From positions 62,001-126,000 of the forward strand of contig NZ_LGEC01000092.1 of assembly GCF_001279585.1 (NCBI RefSeq): DNA of 64,000 bases, given 5' to 3'. Of this stretch, positions 8,691 through 16,793 are shown in pieces. Position 1 is the first letter of the stretch. The number at the start of each line of letters is the position of its first letter. The notes beneath the pieces were generated by a model. The model was given only the letters and a program-made list of their open reading frames with translations, was not told where the DNA came from and ran no database searches. The position numbers and the translations under genes are program-made. Origin of the DNA: Nocardiopsis sp. NRRL B-16309. Its GTDB lineage: Bacteria > Actinomycetota > Actinomycetes > Streptosporangiales > Streptosporangiaceae.

Positions 8691-8756
8691 CCGGGGGCAG
8701 GGGATACGCCCCCGCCCGGGCCGGGGGCAGGGGATACGCCCCCGCCCGGGCCGGGA
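8691..8756. repeat. 30-bp tandem repeat with hairpin potential
   Basis: Two exact 30-bp copies (8691-8720 and 8721-8750) and the start of a third lie between the permease stop and the regulator start. Within each copy GGGGGC and GCCCCC form a 6-bp stem around a 9-nt loop, so two hairpins can fold in a row. They may terminate permease transcription running leftwards. Confidence 0.6.
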
Positions 8757-8790
8757 GCGGCCGGGACGGGGGCGCGGGGCCGGCTCCGGC

Positions 8791-10248
8791 TCACTTGAGT
8801 TCGGAGTCGGCCTCCTCGATGAGCGCGAACTCCTCCTCGGGGGCGTCGGCGACCAGGCGGTGGCGGGAGTAGAACCAGAAGTAGGCCAGGAACACCACCA
8901 GGATCGCGGCGGTGACGGCGGCTCCGACCATGTCCACGAAGAAGGTGGCGGCCAGGGCGCACACCGCCAGCACGAGCGCGACGCCCGTGGTGACCGCCCC
9001 GCCGGGGGTGCGGTAGGGCCGCTCCAGGTGCGGTTCGCGCCGGCGGAGCACGATGTGCGAGGCCATCATGAGCACGTAGGAGACGGCGGCGCCGAACACG
9101 GCGATGTTGATCAGCCGGTCGCCGTCGGCCACGGTGACCGCGAGGACGAACCCGATCGTGCCGGGCACGATCAGTGCCAGGTAGGGCGTGCGGCGCTTGC
9201 CCGTCACGGAGAGCCAGCGCGGCAGGTAGCCCGCCCGCGATAGGGCGAACAGCTGGCGGGAGTAGGCGTAGATGATGGAGAAGAACGAGGCCACCAGCCC
9301 GGCCAGCCCCACGTAGTTGACGAAGTCGGCCAGCGCGGTGCCGCCGCCGTAGGCCTCGCGCAGCGCTTCGGGCAGGGGGTTGGTGGAGGAGGCCATGGCG
9401 GCCGCCCCGGCGCCGCCGGGGGCGAGCACGAGCATGGCGGTGGCGGTCACCATCAGCACGCACATCGCCGCGATGATGCCGCGCGGCATGTCCTTGCGCG
9501 GCTCGCGCGCCTCCTCGGCGGCCAGCGGCACTCCCTCGACGGCCAGGAAGAACCAGATGCCGAAGACGAAGGCGCCCAGCACGCCGGCGAACCCGTAGGG
9601 CAGGAACGCGCTCGCGCCCAGCGCCGAGGTCGGTTCGATGTCGAACAGGTTGGCGGCGTCGAAGCGCGGGACCATGCCGACGGCGAAGGCCACCAGCGCC
9701 ACGAGGGCCACGCCGGTGATCACGAACATCACCCGCAGGGCCTCGCCCACGCCCCACAGGTGGATGCCGACGAACACGGCGTAGCACACGAGGTAGACGG
9801 GCCAGGCGTTGGTGAGCCCGAACAGGCCCAGCGCCTCGACGTAGCCGCCGATGAAGACGGCGATGGCGGCGGGGGCGATGGCGTACTCGATGAGGATGGC
9901 GGTGCCGGTGGTGAAGCCGCCCAGCGGGCCCAGTGCCCGGCGCGCGAAGCCGTAGCCCGCTCCGGCGGTGGGCAGGGTGGAGGCGAGTTCGGCCAGGCCC
10001 AGGACCATGCACAGGTACATGGCGCCCATGAGGACGGTGGCGATGAGGAGCCCGCCCCAGCCGCCCTCGGCCAGGCCGAAGTTCCATCCTGCGAAGTCGC
10101 CGGAGATGACGTAGGCCACGCCCAGCCCGGCGAGCAGCACCCAGCCGGCGGCCCCGCGTCTGAGCTGGCGCCGGCGCAGGTAGTCGTCCCCGGCGGCGGC
10201 GTACTCGGCCCCCTGGATGTGGACCGGGCGGTCGTTGGTGTCGGACAT
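8791..10248 (-). CDS. APC-superfamily amino acid/ethanolamine permease
   Basis: 485 residues with about 12 hydrophobic segments. The start GWVLLAGLGVAYVISGDFAG, then AELASTLPTAGAGYGFARRA, closely resembles the ethanolamine-permease branch of the APC superfamily. ATG 10248 has GAGGGAG upstream. It is divergent from the GlnA4-like gene across a 233-bp region carrying two back-to-back TTGACA boxes. In this context it probably imports ethanolamine or a similar amine for gamma-glutamylation. Specificity within APC transporters is hard to call from sequence, so a related amine or amino acid remains possible. Confidence 0.82.
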   Translation of the reverse strand: MSDTNDRPVHIQGAEYAAAGDDYLRRRQLRRGAAGWVLLAGLGVAYVISGDFAGWNFGLAEGGWGGLLIATVLMGAMYLCMVLGLAELASTLPTAGAGYGFARRALGPLGGFTTGTAILIEYAIAPAAIAVFIGGYVEALGLFGLTNAWPVYLVCYAVFVGIHLWGVGEALRVMFVITGVALVALVAFAVGMVPRFDAANLFDIEPTSALGASAFLPYGFAGVLGAFVFGIWFFLAVEGVPLAAEEAREPRKDMPRGIIAAMCVLMVTATAMLVLAPGGAGAAAMASSTNPLPEALREAYGGGTALADFVNYVGLAGLVASFFSIIYAYSRQLFALSRAGYLPRWLSVTGKRRTPYLALIVPGTIGFVLAVTVADGDRLINIAVFGAAVSYVLMMASHIVLRRREPHLERPYRTPGGAVTTGVALVLAVCALAATFFVDMVGAAVTAAILVVFLAYFWFYSRHRLVADAPEEEFALIEEADSELK

Positions 10249-10359
10249 GGGCGCTCCCTCGGTTCGGTTGCCCGTGGCCTTGCGGGACCAGCGATGCGCT
10301 CATTGGTTCACCGCCAGTCCTTTTGGATTACCGGAGATGGTCTGCTGGTCGGGTCCGCG

Positions 10360-10389
10360 CTGTCAAGGGGAGTAACACGCTATTGACAG
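10360..10389. promoter_or_regulatory. Back-to-back -35 boxes of divergent promoters
   Basis: TGTCAA at 10361-10366 reads TTGACA on the minus strand, towards the permease. TTGACA at 10383-10388 reads towards the glutamine-synthetase-like gene. With flanking bases they form a 7-bp inverted repeat (CTGTCAA / TTGACAG) 16 bp apart. The corresponding -10 elements are weak (TTGCAT near 10406 on the plus strand). Confidence 0.4.
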
Positions 10390-10421
10390 GCGGGGACCTC
10401 GCTGGTTGCATGACCGGTGAA

Positions 10422-10434
10422 TGGTCTGAGACCA
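10422..10434. promoter_or_regulatory. Probable FadR/GntR operator palindrome
   Basis: TGGTCTGAGACCA is a perfect 6-1-6 palindrome just downstream of the putative +1 region of the GlnA4-like gene, 48 bp before its GTG. It has the TGGT...ACCA shape of FadR-family operators, and a FadR-type gene lies at 7805-8554. Occupation would block transcription of the ligase operon. Confidence 0.5.
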
Positions 10435-10481
10435 AACCAAATGCGTCGGAGGCCGGACCCGGCGCGGACAAGGAGTCCCAG

Positions 10482-11843
10482 GTGAACGAGCACGGCGGCC
10501 CCCCACTGTCCCTGGACGAGTTGCGGCGCGAAGCGGCCGAGGGCACCCTCGACACCGTCCTGGTGGCCTTCACCGACATGCAGGGACGGCTCCAGGGCAA
10601 GCGCCTCTCCACCCGCTTCTTCCTGGAGGAGGTCCTCGGCCACGGCACCGAGGGCTGCAACTACCTGCTGGCCGTGGACGTGGACATGAACACCGTCGAC
10701 GGGTACGCGATGTCGTCCTGGGAGACCGGCTACGGCGACTTCGCGATGGTCCCGGACATGGCGACGCTGCGCCGGACCCCCTGGGCCGAGGGCGCGGCCA
10801 TGGTCACCGCCGACCTCGCCTGGCACGACGGCACGCCCGTGGCCGCCTCGCCCCGCCAGATCCTGCACCGCCAGCGCGAACGGCTCGCCGAGCGCGGCTG
10901 GCACGCGCTGGTCGGCACCGAACTGGAGTTCGTCGTCTACCGCGACAGCTACGAGCAGGCCTGGAACCGCGCCTACCGCGACCTGACGCCCGCCAACCAG
11001 TACAACGTCGACTACTCCGTCCTGGGCGGCGCCCGCGTCGAACCCCTGCTGCGCCGGATCCGCCGGGAGATGACCGGCGCCGGCCTGTACGTGGAGTCGG
11101 CCAAGGGCGAGTGCAACCTGGGCCAGCACGAGATCGCCTTCCGCTACGCCGAGGCGGCCCGCACCTGCGACCAGCACAGCGTGTACAAGAACGGCGCCAA
11201 GGAGATCGCCGCCCAGGAGGGCATGTCCCTGACCTTCATGGCCAAGCCCAACGAGCGCGAGGGCAACTCCTGCCACATCCACCTGTCCCTGCGCGACGAC
11301 GAGGGCACGCCCGTCATGGCCGAGGGGGACGGCATGTCCGCGGTGGGCCGCCACGTGCTGGGCGGCCAGCTCGCGGCCCTGCGCGAGTTCACGCTGCTGC
11401 TGGCGCCCAACATCAACTCCTACAAGCGCTACGTCCCCGGCAGCTTCGCCCCCACGGCCGTCGCCTGGGGGCCCGACAACCGCACGTGCGCGCTGCGCCT
11501 GGTCGGCCGCGGCCCCTCCCTGCGGCTGGAGAACCGCGTCCCCGGCGGCGACGTCAACCCCTACCTGGCCACCGCGGCCCTCATCGCCGCCGGACTGCAC
11601 GGCGTGGACGAGGCGATCGAGCCGCCCGAGCCCCTGACCGGCAACGCCTACGCCTCCGGTCTGCCCACGGTGCCGACCACCCTGCGCGAGGCCCTGGAGC
11701 TGTGGGAGGGCAGCGAGCTGGCGCGCGCGGCCTTCGGGGAGGAGGTCGTGGAGCACTACGCCCACAACGCCCGGGTGGAGCTGGCCGCCTTCGACGCCGC
11801 CGTCACCGACTGGGAGATGTTCCGCGGCTTCGAGCGGATGTGA
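10482..11843 (+). CDS. GlnA4-like gamma-glutamyl-amine (ethanolamide) synthetase
   Basis: 453 residues of the glutamine-synthetase fold: GTELEFVVYRD (metal site), GECNLGQHEIAFRYAEA, KNGAKEIAAQEGMSLTFMAKP, GNSCHIHLSL and GRGPSLRLENRVPGGDVNPY. Differences from true GlnA, such as NLGQHEI in place of the GPGQxE motif, mark the GlnA3/GlnA4-type branch. These proteins use ATP to join glutamate to amines; GlnA4 of Streptomyces coelicolor is a gamma-glutamylethanolamide synthetase. GTG 10482 follows AAGGAG by 6 nt; upstream ATG 10410 lies ahead of the putative operator and is less likely. It leads a plus-strand operon with aldehyde dehydrogenase, SDR and hydrolase. Polyamines are an alternative substrate. 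Confidence 0.87.
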   Translation: MNEHGGPPLSLDELRREAAEGTLDTVLVAFTDMQGRLQGKRLSTRFFLEEVLGHGTEGCNYLLAVDVDMNTVDGYAMSSWETGYGDFAMVPDMATLRRTPWAEGAAMVTADLAWHDGTPVAASPRQILHRQRERLAERGWHALVGTELEFVVYRDSYEQAWNRAYRDLTPANQYNVDYSVLGGARVEPLLRRIRREMTGAGLYVESAKGECNLGQHEIAFRYAEAARTCDQHSVYKNGAKEIAAQEGMSLTFMAKPNEREGNSCHIHLSLRDDEGTPVMAEGDGMSAVGRHVLGGQLAALREFTLLLAPNINSYKRYVPGSFAPTAVAWGPDNRTCALRLVGRGPSLRLENRVPGGDVNPYLATAALIAAGLHGVDEAIEPPEPLTGNAYASGLPTVPTTLREALELWEGSELARAAFGEEVVEHYAHNARVELAAFDAAVTDWEMFRGFERM

Positions 11844-11971
11844 CGCCGCCGGGCCCACCGCGACCGGGCCCGACGCAGAACCGGGCCCCGAGGCGACCAG
11901 GCCCGACGGAGGCCCGGGTCCACCGCGACCGACAGCGCCCACCACGCACCGACGAGCACGAGGGGGAGACA

Positions 11972-13336
11972 GTGGGGACCGAGCACGAAGTGATCGACCC
12001 GGCCACGGAGGAGGTCCTGGCCACCGTCGGCCTCGCCTCGGCCGAGGAGACCGACGCCGCGGTCGCCCGTGCCGCCGCGGCCTTCCCGGCCTGGCGGGAC
12101 ACCGCGCCCGGCGAGCGCGCGCGACTGCTGCGCGCCGTGGCCGCCGCCCTGGACGAGCACGGTGAGGAACTCGCCCGGCTGGAGGTGCGCAACGCCGGGC
12201 ACCCCCTCGGCCAGGCCCGCTGGGAGGCGGGCAACGCCCGTGACGTCTTCCAGTACTACGCGGGCGCGCCCGAACGCGCCGCCGGACGCCAGATCCCCGT
12301 CCCCGGCGGGTGGAGCGTCACCTTCGCCGAGCCGCTGGGCGTGGTCGGCGTCATCGTCCCGTGGAACTTCCCCATGCCCGTGCTGGCCTGGGGCACCGCC
12401 CCCGCGCTGGCCGCGGGCAACACCGTGGTCGTCAAACCCGCCGAACTCACGCCGCTGACCGCGCTGCGCATCGGCGAGCTGGCCCGCGAGGCCGGGCTGC
12501 CCGACGGGGTCCTGCAGGTACTGCCCGGCGCCGGATCCGTGGCCGGGGAGCGCCTGGTGCGCCACCCCGACGTCGCCAAGATCGCCTTCACCGGCTCCAC
12601 CCGGGTGGGGCGCGCCATCATGGCGGCCTCCGCCGACCGGCTCAAACGCCTGACCCTGGAACTGGGCGGCAAGAGCGCCAACATCGTCTTCGCCGACGCC
12701 GACCTGGACAGGGCCGCCGCGGCCGCCCCCGGCGGGGTCTTCGACAACGCGGGCCAGGACTGCTGCGCCCGCTCCCGGCTGCTGGTCCAGCGCCCGGTGT
12801 ACGAGCGCTTCATGGAACTGCTGCGCCCGGCCGTGGCGGCCGTGCGCGTCGGTGATCCCGGCGACCCGTCCACCGACATGGGCCCGCTGATCAGTGCCGC
12901 CCAGCGCGACCGCGTCGCCGGCTACGTCGACGCGGCGACGGTGGCCTTCCAGGGCGGCGCGCCGGACGGGCCCGGGTTCTGGTTCCCGCCCACCGTCCTG
13001 ACCACGACCGACCCGGACGAGCCCGCCTTCCGGGAGGAGATCTTCGGCCCCGTGGTCTCGGTGCTGCCCTTCGACACCGAGGAGGACGCCGTGCGCATCG
13101 CCAACGACTCCGACTTCGGCCTGGCCGGATCGGTGTGGACCCGCGACGTCGGCCGCGCGCTGCGGGTCTCGCGCGCCGTCCGGGCGGGCAACCTGTCGGT
13201 GAACTCGCACTCGGCGGTGCGCTACTGGACGCCCTTCGGGGGCATGAAGCAGTCGGGCATCGGCCGTGAGCTGGGGCCCGACGCGCTGGACGCCTTCACC
13301 GACACCAAGACCGTCTTCGTCTCCGACGACACCTGA
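11972..13336 (+). CDS. NAD(P)-dependent aldehyde dehydrogenase
   Basis: 454 residues with all main ALDH motifs: PWNFPMPVLAW, FTGSTRVGR, the general base E230 in LELGGKS, the nucleophile C264 in NAGQDCCARSR, and EEIFGPVVSVLPF. In the proposed route it would oxidise gamma-glutamyl-aminoacetaldehyde to gamma-glutamylglycine. The 128 bp between the GlnA4-like stop and GTG 11972 are made of degenerate CGGGCCCGACG-like repeats, so a second promoter or processing site there is possible. GGGGGAG stands just before the GTG, with rather short spacing. The family is certain; the substrate is inferred from context. Confidence 0.88.
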   Translation: MGTEHEVIDPATEEVLATVGLASAEETDAAVARAAAAFPAWRDTAPGERARLLRAVAAALDEHGEELARLEVRNAGHPLGQARWEAGNARDVFQYYAGAPERAAGRQIPVPGGWSVTFAEPLGVVGVIVPWNFPMPVLAWGTAPALAAGNTVVVKPAELTPLTALRIGELAREAGLPDGVLQVLPGAGSVAGERLVRHPDVAKIAFTGSTRVGRAIMAASADRLKRLTLELGGKSANIVFADADLDRAAAAAPGGVFDNAGQDCCARSRLLVQRPVYERFMELLRPAVAAVRVGDPGDPSTDMGPLISAAQRDRVAGYVDAATVAFQGGAPDGPGFWFPPTVLTTTDPDEPAFREEIFGPVVSVLPFDTEEDAVRIANDSDFGLAGSVWTRDVGRALRVSRAVRAGNLSVNSHSAVRYWTPFGGMKQSGIGRELGPDALDAFTDTKTVFVSDDT

Positions 13337-13346
13337 GGGAGTGCAC

Positions 13347-14111
13347 ATGAACCGGTTCGACCAGCGCGTCGCCGTCATCACCGGAGCCGCGGGCGGTATC
13401 GGCCGCGCCACCGCCCGCAGGCTGGCGGACGAGGGCGCGACCGTCGTCGCCGTCGACCTGGACGAGGAGGCGGGCAAGCGGGTCGCCGAGGAGGTGGGCG
13501 GCCGTTTCCTGAGGGCCGACGTCACCGACGAGGCCGAGGTCGAGGAGCTGTTCGCGACGGTCCGCCGCACCTGCGGCAGCGTGGACGTGGCCTTCAACAA
13601 CGCCGGGATCTCCCCGCCCGAGGACGACTCGATCCTCACCACGGGGCTGGAGGCCTGGCGCCGTGTCCAGGAGGTCAACCTGACGTCGGTCTACCTGTGC
13701 TGCAAGTACGCGCTGCCGTACATGCGAGAGCAGGGGCGCGGGTCGATCGTCAACACCGCCTCCTTCGTGGCCACGATGGGCGCGGCGACCTCCCAGATCT
13801 CCTACACCGCCAGCAAGGGCGGCGTCCTGGCCCTGAGCCGCGAGCTGGGCGTCCAGTTCGCCCGGGAGGGCATCCGCGTCAACGCCCTCTCGCCGGGGCC
13901 GGTGAACACCCCGCTGCTGCGGGAGCTGTTCGCCAAGGACCCCGAGCGGGCGGCCCGCCGCCTGGTGCACGTCCCGCTGGGGCGCTTCGCCGAGGCCGAG
14001 GAGATCGCCGCCGCGGTGGCGTTCCTGGCCAGTGACGACGCCTCGTTCATCACCGGGTCCAACTTCCTGGTCGACGGGGGCATCTCCGGCGCCTACGTCA
14101 CACCCGAGTAG
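13347..14111 (+). CDS. Short-chain dehydrogenase/reductase in the amine-utilisation operon
   Basis: 254 residues, classical SDR. The cofactor loop TGAAGGIG (12-19), NNAG, and the catalytic S139-Y153-K157 set in ISYTASKGG are all present; the acidic VDLDEE after strand 2 favours NAD(H) over NADP(H). It lies 10 bp after the aldehyde dehydrogenase and 13 bp before the amidotransferase-type hydrolase. Its likely job is to oxidise the hydroxyl of gamma-glutamylethanolamide to the aldehyde used by its neighbour. ATG 13347 follows GAGGGAG. The alternative is an unrelated 3-oxoacyl reductase-like role. Confidence 0.88.
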   Translation: MNRFDQRVAVITGAAGGIGRATARRLADEGATVVAVDLDEEAGKRVAEEVGGRFLRADVTDEAEVEELFATVRRTCGSVDVAFNNAGISPPEDDSILTTGLEAWRRVQEVNLTSVYLCCKYALPYMREQGRGSIVNTASFVATMGAATSQISYTASKGGVLALSRELGVQFAREGIRVNALSPGPVNTPLLRELFAKDPERAARRLVHVPLGRFAEAEEIAAAVAFLASDDASFITGSNFLVDGGISGAYVTPE

Positions 14112-14124
14112 GAGGTCCACTGCC

Positions 14125-14850
14125 GTGCCACCGATCATCGGCGTCTCCGCCTACGCCCAGCCCGCCCGCTGGGGCGTGTGGGAGATGCCCGCCGTACTGC
14201 TGCCCGGCGCCTACACCGACGCCGTCGCCGCCGCGGGCGCCGTCCCGGTCCTGCTGCCCCCTCTGGAGGGGGTGGCCGGGGCCGTGGCGCGCCTGGACGG
14301 ACTGCTGCTGGCGGGCGGCGGCGACCTGGGCCCCGGCCTGTACGGCGCCGAGGCGCAGGAGCACACCGCCGGGGTGCAGGCGGCCCGGGACGGGGCCGAG
14401 AGCGCCCTGCTCGCGGCCGCGCTGGAGCGGGGGATCCCCGTCCTGGGCGTGTGCCGGGGGATGCAGCTGCTCAACGTGGCCCGCGGCGGCACGCTCGTGC
14501 AGCACCTGCCCGACCGGGTGGGGCACGACGGGCACCGCCGCCGGACGGGGGTGTTCGACGACCATCCGGTGACGGTCGCCGAGGGCACACGGACCGCGCG
14601 GGTCCTGGGGCGAACGCGCCTGGACGCGCCCTCCTACCACCACCAGGCCGTGGACGCCCTGGGCGAGGGCGTGGTCGCCACGGCCTGGGCCGCGGACGGC
14701 ACGGTCGAGGCGCTGGAGTACGCCGACACCGCCGACGTGCTCGGCGTGCAGTGGCATCCGGAGATGGGCCGCGACCCGTCCCTGTTCGACTGGCTGGTCG
14801 AACGGGCCGCGGCCCGGTGTGGCAGGCTGGCGGCCGACCCGTCGACCTGA
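14125..14850 (+). CDS. Class-I amidotransferase-type gamma-glutamyl hydrolase (peptidase C26, PuuD-like)
   Basis: 241 residues. The nucleophile elbow GVCRGMQLLN gives C110; the partner His and Glu are H211 and E213 in VQWHPEM; the oxyanion segment is LLAGGGDLGPGLYG. PuuD-type enzymes hydrolyse gamma-glutamyl amides such as gamma-glutamyl-GABA. Here it would finish the pathway by splitting gamma-glutamylglycine (or another gamma-glutamyl acid) and returning glutamate. AGGAGGT sits 8 nt before GTG 14125. No synthase domain is fused, so it is a free hydrolase. Confidence 0.87.
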   Translation: MPPIIGVSAYAQPARWGVWEMPAVLLPGAYTDAVAAAGAVPVLLPPLEGVAGAVARLDGLLLAGGGDLGPGLYGAEAQEHTAGVQAARDGAESALLAAALERGIPVLGVCRGMQLLNVARGGTLVQHLPDRVGHDGHRRRTGVFDDHPVTVAEGTRTARVLGRTRLDAPSYHHQAVDALGEGVVATAWAADGTVEALEYADTADVLGVQWHPEMGRDPSLFDWLVERAAARCGRLAADPST

Positions 14851-14862
14851 ACCGGAGGCACA

Positions 14863-15798
14863 GTGGCCGCCCACGCCGGCAGTACCGGAAGCCGTGACCA
14901 CGACGTCCTCGTCGTGGCCGGAGCGGGGGTCGACACCATCGTGCGTGTCGACTCCCTGGCCCTTCCCGAGGGCGATTCGGTGTTCGTGCCGCCGGTGCTG
15001 GACTACGTGGGCCACACCGGCAACGGCGTGGCGCTGGGGTGCCACGCCCTGGGGCTGGCGACCAAGTTCGTCGACTTCCTGGGCGACGACGTCCAGGGCC
15101 GCATGGTCCTGGCGGCCTACGCCGAGCGCGGGCTCGACTTCAGCCACGTCGTCTCGCCGCACGGCACGCCCCGGGGCGTGAACCTGGTCGACGCCCAGGG
15201 CCGCCGGTTCTCCTTCTTCGACGGCCGCCACCCCGCCGACCTGCGGCTGCCCCGCGAGTTCTACCTGCCGTTCGTCGAGCGCGCCCGGCACGTGCACATG
15301 TCGATCATGGGGCACAACCGGGACGTCTACGACGACCTGGAGCGGTTGGGCGTGCCCAGCTCCACCGACCTGCACGACTGGGACGGCCGCGCGGAGCACC
15401 ACCTGCCCTACGCCCTGCGCTCCGACCTGGTCTTCCTCAGCGCCGCCGCGATCCACGGCCGGGTGGGCGAGGTGATGCGCGCGGTGCTGGAGCGGGGCCG
15501 GGCCGAGCTGGTCGTGGCCACCGACGGCGCCGAGGGCTGCCACGTGCTCGAACGCGGCTGGGCCGGCTCCGTGCACGTGCCCGCCGCCGACCCCGGCGCC
15601 CCGGTCGTGGACACCAACGGCGCGGGCGACGCGTTCGTCGCGGCCTTCCTGCACGCCCGGCTGGAGGGCGCGCCGTCCCTGGAGTGCGCGCGGGCGGGCG
15701 CGGTGGCGGGTGCCTTCGCCTGCACCACCGCCGGAACCCATACAGACTTCATCACCCTGTCCGGCCTTCGCCATCTGACCGGTGGGGGCGCCCCGTAG
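14863..15798 (+). CDS. PfkB-family sugar or nucleoside kinase
   Basis: 311 residues of the ribokinase fold. The N-terminal Gly pair occurs in YVGHTGNGVALGCHALG, and the catalytic-base motif is DTNGAGDAF with its Asp as base. The substrate could be a sugar or a nucleoside; the lid strands (DSLALPEGDSVFVPPVLDY) do not match a subfamily I can name. It starts at GTG 14863, 12 bp after the hydrolase, with GGAGG upstream, so it is co-transcribed with the gamma-glutamylation genes. No obvious place for it in that pathway is visible. Confidence 0.82.
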   Translation: MAAHAGSTGSRDHDVLVVAGAGVDTIVRVDSLALPEGDSVFVPPVLDYVGHTGNGVALGCHALGLATKFVDFLGDDVQGRMVLAAYAERGLDFSHVVSPHGTPRGVNLVDAQGRRFSFFDGRHPADLRLPREFYLPFVERARHVHMSIMGHNRDVYDDLERLGVPSSTDLHDWDGRAEHHLPYALRSDLVFLSAAAIHGRVGEVMRAVLERGRAELVVATDGAEGCHVLERGWAGSVHVPAADPGAPVVDTNGAGDAFVAAFLHARLEGAPSLECARAGAVAGAFACTTAGTHTDFITLSGLRHLTGGGAP

Positions 15799-15830
15799 TG
15801 TGCCCTAGTCTTTCGGCTGGGGGAGGCTTT

Positions 15831-16793
15831 GTGGACAACGAATGGTTCGTGCGTCGGACCTACCGGTGGTCGGACTGGACGGTCGAGCGGCTGGTGGAAC
15901 TCAAACGGCGCGGCGGGACGACCGTCAGCCTGGTGATCCCGGCCAAGAACGAGGCGGCGACGGTCGGTGGCATCGTCTCCCGGGTGCGCGCGGCCCTGGT
16001 GGAGGACGTTCCGCTGGTCGACGAGCTGGTCGTCATGGACTCCGACTCCACCGACGACACCGGCGCGCTCGCCCGCGCGGCCGGGGCGCGGGTGCACAGG
16101 GTCATGGACGTACGGCCCGACCTGGGCCACCACCAGGGCAAGGGCGAGGCCATGTGGAAGTCGTTCTTCGTCACCTCCGGTGACGTCGTGGTGTTCATGG
16201 ACGCCGACCTGGTGGAGTGGGACACCCACTTCGTGTCGGGACTGCTGGGCCCCCTGCTGACGGAGCCGGGCGTGGGCCTGGTCAAGGCCTTCTACGACCG
16301 GGTCCTGGACCAGGCCGGGGCCGGGGCGGGCACGAACGAGGGCGGCCGGGTCACCGAGCTGGTGGCCCGGCCCACCATCGCGCTGCGCTGGCCGGAGCTG
16401 GCGGGCGTGGTCCAGCCGCTGTCGGGGGAGTGGGCGGTGCGCCGCGAGCTCCTGCGGGACCTCCCCGTGCCCACGGGCTACGGGGTGGAGCTGGCGGTGC
16501 TGGTCGACACCTACCTCGGCCGGGGCGCCGACGCGATCGCCCAGGTGGACATGGGCCGGCGCGCCCACCGCCACCAGAGCCTGCGCGGGCTGGGGGCGAT
16601 GGCGACCGAGCTGCTGGCCGTGGCCGACCGCCGTGCCGGTCTCGGGCAGGGGCGCGAGGAGGTCGAGGTGTGCCAGTTCGGCACGGGCGGACGGACGATG
16701 ACACGTACGGTGAGTGTGGTCGAGCGGGGCCCCGCGGGCCGGGTGGCGCCCGCGCCCGAGTGGCACCAGGGAGAGGTGGCCGATTCGTGCTGA
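15831..16793 (+). CDS. gpgS: Glucosyl-3-phosphoglycerate synthase (GpgS)
   Basis: 320 residues of a GT-A glycosyltransferase (GT81 type). VSLVIPAKNEAATVG starts the nucleotide-binding domain, MDSDSTDDTGALARAAGA follows, the DxD-type metal motif is in FMDADLVEWDTHF, and the acceptor region is QPLSGEWAVRRELL. It transfers glucose from an NDP-glucose to 3-phosphoglycerate, the first step to glucosylglycerate and, in mycobacteria, methylglucose lipopolysaccharides. GTG 15831 follows GGGAGG. Its TGA overlaps the start of the FolP2-like gene; gpgS next to folP2 is also the arrangement in Mycobacterium tuberculosis. Confidence 0.93.
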   Translation: MDNEWFVRRTYRWSDWTVERLVELKRRGGTTVSLVIPAKNEAATVGGIVSRVRAALVEDVPLVDELVVMDSDSTDDTGALARAAGARVHRVMDVRPDLGHHQGKGEAMWKSFFVTSGDVVVFMDADLVEWDTHFVSGLLGPLLTEPGVGLVKAFYDRVLDQAGAGAGTNEGGRVTELVARPTIALRWPELAGVVQPLSGEWAVRRELLRDLPVPTGYGVELAVLVDTYLGRGADAIAQVDMGRRAHRHQSLRGLGAMATELLAVADRRAGLGQGREEVEVCQFGTGGRTMTRTVSVVERGPAGRVAPAPEWHQGEVADSC

